A stretch of 64,000 nt of DNA, taken from Actinomycetota bacterium (GTDB lineage: Bacteria > Actinomycetota > Thermoleophilia > Solirubrobacterales > 70-9). This document shows positions 59,162 to 64,000 of this stretch, piece after piece. The number at the start of each line of letters is the position of its first letter. The stretch's first letter is position 1. The position numbers and the translations under genes were made by a program. Under the pieces are notes generated by a model that had not been told where the DNA came from, made no database searches, and saw only the letters and a program-made list of their open reading frames with translations. The DNA lies in assembly GCA_018268695.1 (NCBI GenBank), contig JAFDWD010001121.1, forward strand, positions 136,148 to 200,147, given 5' to 3'.

Positions 59162-60646
59162 ATGGCTAGGCCGGTCAAGGGTTCCATCGAATCGATCCCG
59201 CTCGTGGGCGGCAGCCACGCCTTCCACCTGCGCTTCCCGGCCTATGGCGAGCGCGAACGCGTGATCCTGCACGAGCGCGAGGACTGCGAGTGCTGCGGCG
59301 GCGGCTGGGACGAGCGCGCCGCCCGGCAGTATCTCGGCACCGCGCTGGCGCAGGTCCGCGCCGGCGTCTGGGAGCCGCCGGCGCCCGCCGCCGAGCCCGA
59401 GGACGCCGACGAGGGGCCGCCGCTCTATGTGGACTACTCGGAGCACTGGCTGGCGGCCAGGGTCGCCGGGATCATCTGCAAGAAACCGATCGCCCCCAAC
59501 ACCAGGAAAAAGGACGAGTGGCGGCTCGGCTACTCGCAGCGCTTCTTCGCCGGGGTCCTCGTCGAGGAGATCGACGAAGACCAGTGCCTCGAATTCAAGG
59601 GCCATCTCCTGGCCGAAGCGCAGGAGCAGCGCGAGGCGATCGAGGCGGGGGCCGAGCTGCGCGACGAGACGGGCCGCAAGATCAAGCCACTCAGCCTCGG
59701 CTCGATCAAGATGATCCTCGACACCCTCGCCTCTGTGCTCGACGAGGCGATCCGCGACAAGCACCGGACGGACAACCCCGGCCGCTCGAAGCGAATGCAC
59801 GTCGAGGTGCCGAAGCCCGTCCGCACCTACCTCGAGCTCGACGAGCTGGCGGCCCTGCTCGACGCCGCCGGCGAACAGGAGCTCGGGCTTCTGGACCTGG
59901 CTTCCGTCGCGGCGGAGCCTGGCAGCAGCGCCGAGCGGGTCGCGCGGCTAGTCGCCGCGGGGAAGCGTCCGAAGCAGATCACGATCGAGCTTGGCCTCTC
60001 GAACGCAACCGTCACCTACCACCTGCGACGGTTGGGGGTCTGCTTCGGCCGCGGCTACATCGGCCGTCGCGCGGTCTGCGAGCTACTCGCGCGCGCCGGC
60101 GTGAGGGCGAGCGAGCTCTGCGACCTGAAGATCGGCCAGGTCCGCCTCCACGATCCCGAGGGCGCCCGCCTCAGAATCCTCGACTCAAAGACCGAGGCCG
60201 GTGTGCGGATCGTCGAGATCACCCCTGAGCTGGCCGAGGTGATCGTCGAGCACATCGACCGCCTGCGCCGCTCGGGGATGCCCTGCGGGTCCGACGACTA
60301 CCTGGTGCCCAACGTCCGCGGCGGCCGGATGTCGCGCCAGCGGGTCGGCAAGATCGTCGCGGCCGCGGCCGAGCAGGCGAGCAAGCGGCTGCGCGCCAAG
60401 GGCCTGCCGCCCCTGCCGCACACCACCCCGCACACGCTCCGCCGGACCTACATCTCGATCGCCCTGCTCGCCAACGAATTCGATGTCAAGTTCGTCATGG
60501 CCCAGGTCGGCCACGCCGACTCGAAGATGACGATGGAGGTCTACGCGCAGCTCCAGCAGCGGGTAGAGCGCCGCCACGGCGAGCGCTTCGACGCCCTCGT
60601 GCAGCGCGCCCGAAAGCAGCTTGCCGGCGTCGCGACCGGCAGTTGA
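59162..60646 (+). CDS. int: Tyrosine recombinase (ICE integrase) with an inserted helix-turn-helix
   Basis: The 494 residues have the tyrosine recombinase catalytic set: Arg in GVRASELCDLKIG, Lys in ILDSKTEAGVR, His/Arg in HTTPHTLRRTYIS, His in VMAQVGHADSKMTM and Tyr in TMEVYAQLQQ. Between YLELDELAALLDAAGEQELG and GRRAVCELLARAGVRASEL lies an extra 50-60 residues with an HTH (RPKQITIELGLSNATVTYHL), which most integrases lack. A CxxCCGGG-type element near the N-terminus (CECCGGGWDE) is also present. It faces the tRNA-Thr. Confidence 0.92.
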   Translation: MARPVKGSIESIPLVGGSHAFHLRFPAYGERERVILHEREDCECCGGGWDERAARQYLGTALAQVRAGVWEPPAPAAEPEDADEGPPLYVDYSEHWLAARVAGIICKKPIAPNTRKKDEWRLGYSQRFFAGVLVEEIDEDQCLEFKGHLLAEAQEQREAIEAGAELRDETGRKIKPLSLGSIKMILDTLASVLDEAIRDKHRTDNPGRSKRMHVEVPKPVRTYLELDELAALLDAAGEQELGLLDLASVAAEPGSSAERVARLVAAGKRPKQITIELGLSNATVTYHLRRLGVCFGRGYIGRRAVCELLARAGVRASELCDLKIGQVRLHDPEGARLRILDSKTEAGVRIVEITPELAEVIVEHIDRLRRSGMPCGSDDYLVPNVRGGRMSRQRVGKIVAAAAEQASKRLRAKGLPPLPHTTPHTLRRTYISIALLANEFDVKFVMAQVGHADSKMTMEVYAQLQQRVERRHGERFDALVQRARKQLAGVATGS

Positions 60647-60739
60647 GGACCGCGGGTTTTGGCCACGAAAAGGCCACGAGGCCCGATTTCGCCCCTCGCG
60701 GCGGGCTCTTGGAGACCGGTTCCCGGGTCCGAAACGCGA

Positions 60740-60774
60740 AGGAGGGAAGCGGCGCAAACCCGCTTCCCTCCTTG
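60740..60774 (+). terminator. Terminator hairpin after the integrase
   Basis: AAGGAGGGAAGCGG at 60740-60753 pairs with CCGCTTCCCTCCTT at 60761-60774 (14 bases, seven-base loop), followed by GCTTTC. It lies between the integrase stop and the tRNA. Confidence 0.65.
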
Positions 60775-60807
60775 CTTTCCGCCCGGTCTCAGCTTTGCCA
60801 GGCCGGC

Positions 60808-60881
60808 GATCCGGAAGGGTGGGCTCGAATAGGCGCTGCTTCCTTACCATGGAAGTGCTCTACCAACTGAGCTATCCGGGC
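60808..60881 (-). tRNA. tRNA-Thr (GGT) with a mismatched 3' part; ICE attachment site
   Basis: On the minus strand the gene begins GCCCGGATAGCTCAGTTGG and has a normal D arm and anticodon arm (CTTCC-ATGGTAA-GGAAG, anticodon GGT). The T-loop TTCGAGC is present, but its stem strands (GCCTA and CCACC) do not pair, and the acceptor 3' strand TCCGGAT pairs at only five or six of seven positions. The 3' end points at the integrase, as at an ICE junction where the element supplies the tRNA 3' end. Function of this copy is doubtful. Confidence 0.7.
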
Positions 60882-61321
60882 GGACAGCGCGTCCCCTGCG
60901 GAGGACCGCAGGGGACGATCTTAGAGGGTCTTCGGGGAGTCGGGGTGGCCGGTTCAGGGCGCGGGGCGGCGATCGTCGAAAGGTGTCGGGAAGGGCGGCT
61001 GGGGATAGCGCTGGGAAGCCAGGATTCCGAGGGCTTCCTGCCAGTGCTTCGAAGGGATCGGTACGGCTGACAACGCCTCCGCCGCGTCCCTTTGGTTTGT
61101 CTGTTTGGTCGGCGGGCGTTCTTGCGGTGTCAGACGATGACCGGGCTTTTGACCGTAAGCCCGGCCTCGATAACGACAACACCGGCAACGACGACGTTCG
61201 CGGGGGACGCGCAAAGAACCACGTTCTGTCCGCCCTGGATCGCCATTGCGTCGGAGTGTAGCGCGCTCTGTCCAGTCGCGGTTAACTTCTGGTGGAGGTC
61301 GCCCCCGGAGAGAGGAACGAG
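60882..61321. other. Non-coding stretch to the right of the tRNA
   Basis: These 440 bases hold the tRNA promoter region and the start region of the next gene. Open frames exist but none has a ribosome-binding site or protein-like composition that I accept. Confidence 0.35.
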
Positions 61322-61591
61322 ATGGACTTCAAGAAACTGATCGACAAAGGCAAGAAGATGGTCGACGACCGTGGCGGCGTCGACTCGCTGAAAGAGGACG
61401 CGCAGGAACTGGCCGGCATCGCGAAAGGCAAAGGCAGCCTCTCCGATAAAGCCAAGGAAGCCGCGGCGGCGGTGAAGCAGCCGGGGACGAACGAGCCCGC
61501 CGGCCAGGAGCGGCACCCGAACCGGCAGGCGACTAACGACCGACGCGAGGATGCAGAGCGACAGGAGTCGAAGGAGCGGCGCCGTCCTTGA
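61322..61591 (+). CDS. Small charged helical protein, antitoxin-like
   Basis: The 89 residues read MDFKKLIDKGKKMVDDRGGV, AKGKGSLSDKAKEAAAAVKQ. The Lys-rich, amphipathic helix style recalls Rv0909/MT0933-type antitoxins and stress proteins, but no toxin gene is adjacent. GGAGAGAGGAACGAG precedes the ATG at 61322. The end overlaps the cupin gene on the other strand by 59 bases. Confidence 0.45.
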   Translation: MDFKKLIDKGKKMVDDRGGVDSLKEDAQELAGIAKGKGSLSDKAKEAAAAVKQPGTNEPAGQERHPNRQATNDRREDAERQESKERRRP

Positions 61592-62051
61592 GGAGCGTCG
61601 CCAGGTAAATCACGACCGGTGAGGAGCCGCGGTTGGCGGCCTGGTGGATGTCCGAGGGCTGCTCGACCAGCCACTGACCCGGCTGGATCTGTGCCGTCTT
61701 GCCGGCGGTGATGACACGGATCAGGCGCGGTTCTTCGTTGGATTCCCCTTCGAAGAGTTCGGCTTGGCCTTCGCGCACCGTGTAGCTGAGCGTCCCCGAG
61801 ACGACCCGCGAGATCTGGGTGCCGAGGTGGTGATGGACGGCGAGCTTCGCGCCCGGCGGGACCGTCACCTTGCTGAGCACCATCGTGCGGCCCGGCGCGC
61901 CCTGGACCCGTTCGGTCTGCGCCATCGCGACGCGGGTCGGAGCCGGGGTGGGCGCCGAGGCGCCGAAGGCGGTCGGGAGGATGATCGCCATCGCGACGAC
62001 GGCGACGATCGCGAGGGCGCTGAGTGGGAAGCGAAGCGGCAGTCGGTGCAC
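61533..62051 (-). CDS. Secreted cupin-domain protein
   Basis: The 172 residues have a signal-like N-terminus (ALAIVAVVAMAIILPTAFGA), then a cupin barrel: VTVPPGAKLAVHHHLGTQIS (metal-binding His), then QWLVEQPSDIHQAAN. The single-domain cupin may bind a metal and a small molecule outside the cell. It is likely chromosomal. Confidence 0.72.
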   Translation of the reverse strand: MHRLPLRFPLSALAIVAVVAMAIILPTAFGASAPTPAPTRVAMAQTERVQGAPGRTMVLSKVTVPPGAKLAVHHHLGTQISRVVSGTLSYTVREGQAELFEGESNEEPRLIRVITAGKTAQIQPGQWLVEQPSDIHQAANRGSSPVVIYLATLLKDGAAPSTPVALHPRVGR

Positions 62052-62103
62052 GACTGCCCGGTTCGCCTCCCCCGCGCCGACTCCTTCCGCCGGTCGCGCG
62101 CTG

Positions 62104-62535
62104 TCAGACGACGGCGCCGTTGGCGGTCAGCGTCACCTCGATGTTGCCGCGGGTCGCGTTCGAGTACGGGCACACTTTGTGCGCCTCGCGGACCAGCTCG
62201 ACCGCGGCGTCGCCCTCGACCGACGGCAGCGTCACGTCGAGCTGCACGGCGAGGAAGAAGGTCCGCTCCGGCCCCGGGTTCAGCATCACCTTCGAATCGA
62301 TTTCGACATCGCCCGTCTCCGCTTTGGTGCGCCGCGCGACCGCGCCGATCGCACCCTCGAAGCAGGCCGCGTAGCCGACCGCGAAGAGCTGCTCGGGATT
62401 CGTCCCGCCGCCTTCGCCGCCCATCTCGGCCGGCAGGCGCAGATCGACCTCGAGCTGCCCGTCGCTCGACTTGCCGTGCCCCTCGGCCCGGCCCCCGGTG
62501 ACGTGCGCCTCGGCGGTGTAGATGACTTTGCTGAT
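62104..62535 (-). CDS. Organic hydroperoxide resistance protein (Ohr/OsmC family), ATC start
   Basis: The 143 residues fit the Ohr size and carry the two redox Cys: C58 in LFAVGYAACFEGAI and C122 in EAHKVCPYSNATRG. It reduces organic peroxides with dithiol donors by family. The natural N-terminus (SKVIYTAEAHVTGGRAEG) begins at ATC (62535-62533) behind AGGAGGGCCGAACG; there is no ATG, GTG or TTG there. The next ATG (62424) would remove 37 residues of the fold. So the start is ATC or a base error. Confidence 0.8.
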   Translation of the reverse strand: MSKVIYTAEAHVTGGRAEGHGKSSDGQLEVDLRLPAEMGGEGGGTNPEQLFAVGYAACFEGAIGAVARRTKAETGDVEIDSKVMLNPGPERTFFLAVQLDVTLPSVEGDAAVELVREAHKVCPYSNATRGNIEVTLTANGAVV

Positions 62536-62589
62536 CGTTCGGCCCTCCTGTCGGGAGATGGTTGGGAGACGGACCCTACGGAGGTCCGC

Positions 62590-64000
62590 TCACCGGCCGG
62601 GGCCGTTCGCCGCGACCACCCGCAGCTTCACCAGCGCCGGGGTCTTGTCGCGGTTGCCGGCGGCATCGATCGCGAAGACGCGGAAGACGTGGCGGCCGGG
62701 ACGGAGCCTGGCGCGCACGGGCGAGTGACAACGGCGGTACGGCTTCGCGTCGAGCTTGCACTCGAAGCGGGAAGGCTCGCTCGCGGCAAAGCGGAAGGTG
62801 ACCGAGGCGACGCGGTGGGGCGGCCGCACGCGCAGCGCCTTCGCCGGGAGCCGCAGCAGCGTCGTGCGCGGCGCGGTCCGGTCGGGCTTCGGGTTCGGTT
62901 TCGTGACGGGTAGGGACGGGACGGGAGCGGGTGGGGTGACCGTCACCGGCGCGGGCACCGGCTGTTCGATTTCCGTTTCGAATTCGTTCGCACTGCCTTC
63001 GCGGATCCGCTCACAGCCGACCGGCGCCGGGTCGCCGACCGCGGCGAGGTCGATCACCGCCTTGTCTTCCCCTTCGCCACAGTCGATCACCCGGTCGCGG
63101 GTCCCGGAGTTGGCGAAGATCGTGTCGTTGCCGCCGAGCGCCCGGTAGGTGTCTTCGCCGCGGTGGCCGAGCAGCTGGTTGGCGCCTTCGCCGCCGTAGA
63201 GGACGTCGCTGCCTTCGGAGCCCTCAAGGTCCTCGATCCCGGTCAGGTGGTCGAAGGCGTCGCCAGGACAGACCGGCGCCTCGCTCGCCCCGACTTCGCC
63301 GACCAGGCCGAGGTCGATCCGGGCCTCGACGCCTGCCGTGCCGTTCTTCGCCCAGGAGGCGTTGTCGCGGTCGTTGGCCAGCGGCGAGCCGCCGTCGATC
63401 GTCTCCCCGTCGCAGGTCGAGACCGAGAGGAAGAGGTCGGAGCCTTCGCCGCCGTCGAGGTAGTCGGCGCCGCCGTTGTGGACGAGTGCGTCGTCACCGG
63501 CCCCGGCGTGAAGAACGTCGGCGCCGGTGTCGCTCGGCGGGCCGTCGACCAGGACGTCTTCGCTCGCACCGCCGGTGATCGTGTCGGTGCCCGCGCCGCC
63601 GAGGCCGACGACCGTCGCCCCCGGCGGGAAGCCGACGGTCGCGATCGTGTCGTTTCCGCCCATCCCGGCGAGCAGAAGGGCGTCGAGGACCGGGACGTTC
63701 GGCGTCGTCGTGCCGGTAAGGGGGCAAGTCGCGGTGGTCGGGTTCGGCCCGGGCCCGAGCGCGCAGCCACCGGCGTCGGTCGCTTCGTCGTCGAAGCTGG
63801 AGCCGCCGGAAAGGGCGAATTCGACGGCCGCGCCGGTGTAGGTGGCGGTGACCGCGTCGGCGCCGCTCGAGCCGACGAGGTAGACGTCGGTCGATCCCGA
63901 CCCCGCCGCGGTCTCCCCCACGCTGACCGCCCCTGGATCGCGGAGGGCGACCGCTCTCGCCGTGCCCTCGCACCCCGACTGCGTGCCGCCGACGCAGCCA
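62590..64000 (-). CDS. RTX-type calcium-binding repeat protein (N-terminus off the right edge)
   Basis: The visible 470 residues carry Gly/Asp nonapeptide-like repeats (VVGLGGAGTDTITGG, DVLHAGAGDDALVHNG, DYLDGGEGSDLFL, DVLYGGEGANQLLG) typical of calcium-binding RTX domains, a Pro/Thr linker and a C-terminal beta-sandwich-like domain (VASVTFRFAASEPSRFECKL) with one Cys pair. It is likely secreted. The open frame continues past the right end with no start in view. Confidence 0.75.
   Translation of the reverse strand, partial: GCVGGTQSGCEGTARAVALRDPGAVSVGETAAGSGSTDVYLVGSSGADAVTATYTGAAVEFALSGGSSFDDEATDAGGCALGPGPNPTTATCPLTGTTTPNVPVLDALLLAGMGGNDTIATVGFPPGATVVGLGGAGTDTITGGASEDVLVDGPPSDTGADVLHAGAGDDALVHNGGADYLDGGEGSDLFLSVSTCDGETIDGGSPLANDRDNASWAKNGTAGVEARIDLGLVGEVGASEAPVCPGDAFDHLTGIEDLEGSEGSDVLYGGEGANQLLGHRGEDTYRALGGNDTIFANSGTRDRVIDCGEGEDKAVIDLAAVGDPAPVGCERIREGSANEFETEIEQPVPAPVTVTPPAPVPSLPVTKPNPKPDRTAPRTTLLRLPAKALRVRPPHRVASVTFRFAASEPSRFECKLDAKPYRRCHSPVRARLRPGRHVFRVFAIDAAGNRDKTPALVKLRVVAANGPGR

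Noticed and set aside
60646..60808. Whether a second copy of the tRNA anticodon-arm sequence marks the other ICE end inside the window.
   Set aside because: I did not find a second copy of CTTCCATGGTAAGGAAG by eye; the left end is probably outside the window.
61130..61516. Minus-strand open frame of 128 codons.
   Set aside because: It is antisense to the 61322-61591 gene, which has a good ribosome-binding site and protein-like composition.
1..64000. CRISPR array, insertion sequence or transposase.
   Set aside because: I saw no regular repeat-spacer pattern and no transposase motif anywhere in the window.

Overview
The window is high-GC DNA with strong Shine-Dalgarno sites (AGGAGG type), many GTG and TTG starts and tightly overlapping genes. 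An actinobacterial integration host factor (mIHF), Tcp/Tn916-type conjugation genes, an ECF sigma factor fused to a zinc finger plus membrane segment, and RTX and Ohr-type chromosomal genes point to an actinobacterium. The style suggests the Thermoleophilia/Solirubrobacterales, but that placement is inference. Most of the window (1 to about 60.8 kb) reads as one integrative and conjugative element (ICE). Its right end abuts a tRNA-Thr gene at 60808-60881; its left end lies beyond base 1.

Layout. (1) 1-9257, minus strand: a conjugation operon (membrane protein, TcpC-like, small TcpD-like, TcpE-like, VirB4-type ATPase, VirB6-type membrane protein, VirB8/TcpC-like small protein, lytic transglycosylase running off the left edge). 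(2) 9.7-21.2 kb: cargo. It holds fragmentary nuclease-type genes (PD-(D/E)XK, NERD, GIY-YIG) and an LRAT-type gene, several frameshifted, plus a secreted trypsin-like protease, an inactive-looking nucleotidyl cyclase homologue, a winged-helix regulator, an ECF sigma factor and a large secreted protein. (3) 21.2-24.8 kb: small accessory genes with an ArsR-like regulator and a short domain ending in DYGIEI that recurs in the cargo. (4) 24.7-57.7 kb, minus strand: a long block of tightly packed genes. It contains an N6-methylase-like protein without its catalytic motif, a ParB-like protein, a vWA/HExxH protein, a MoxR/CobS-type AAA ATPase, an SNF2-type helicase, a DpdA/TGT-like protein, mIHF, a Cas4/RecB-like nuclease, a PAPS-reductase-like protein, RecT/Bet, UvrD, DprA, ComM, a HARE-HTH protein, an exported nuclease and a primase, with many small unknown proteins between them. 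A TTGACA-16-TACGCT promoter at 58167-58194 could drive it. (5) 57.7-60.8 kb: a regulatory gap with phased repeats, then a winged-helix/excisionase-like gene and the tyrosine integrase on the plus strand, a strong terminator hairpin, and the tRNA. (6) 60.9-64 kb: probable host chromosome (small charged protein, secreted cupin, Ohr, RTX-like repeat protein).

How it may work together. Integrase and Xis control entry and exit at the tRNA. The primase, ParB-like protein, helicases, RecT, Cas4-like nuclease, DprA and ComM form an unusually full single-strand DNA processing kit for the transferred DNA. The Tcp-type machine moves it. The DpdA-like and PAPS-reductase-like genes hint at DNA base or backbone modification of the element, which is a hypothesis.

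Caution. At about ten places a reading frame is broken by one base, mostly within a short G, C or A run, and correcting that base restores one long natural protein. The assembly may carry uncorrected homopolymer errors, so 'broken' genes here are not proof of biological decay.
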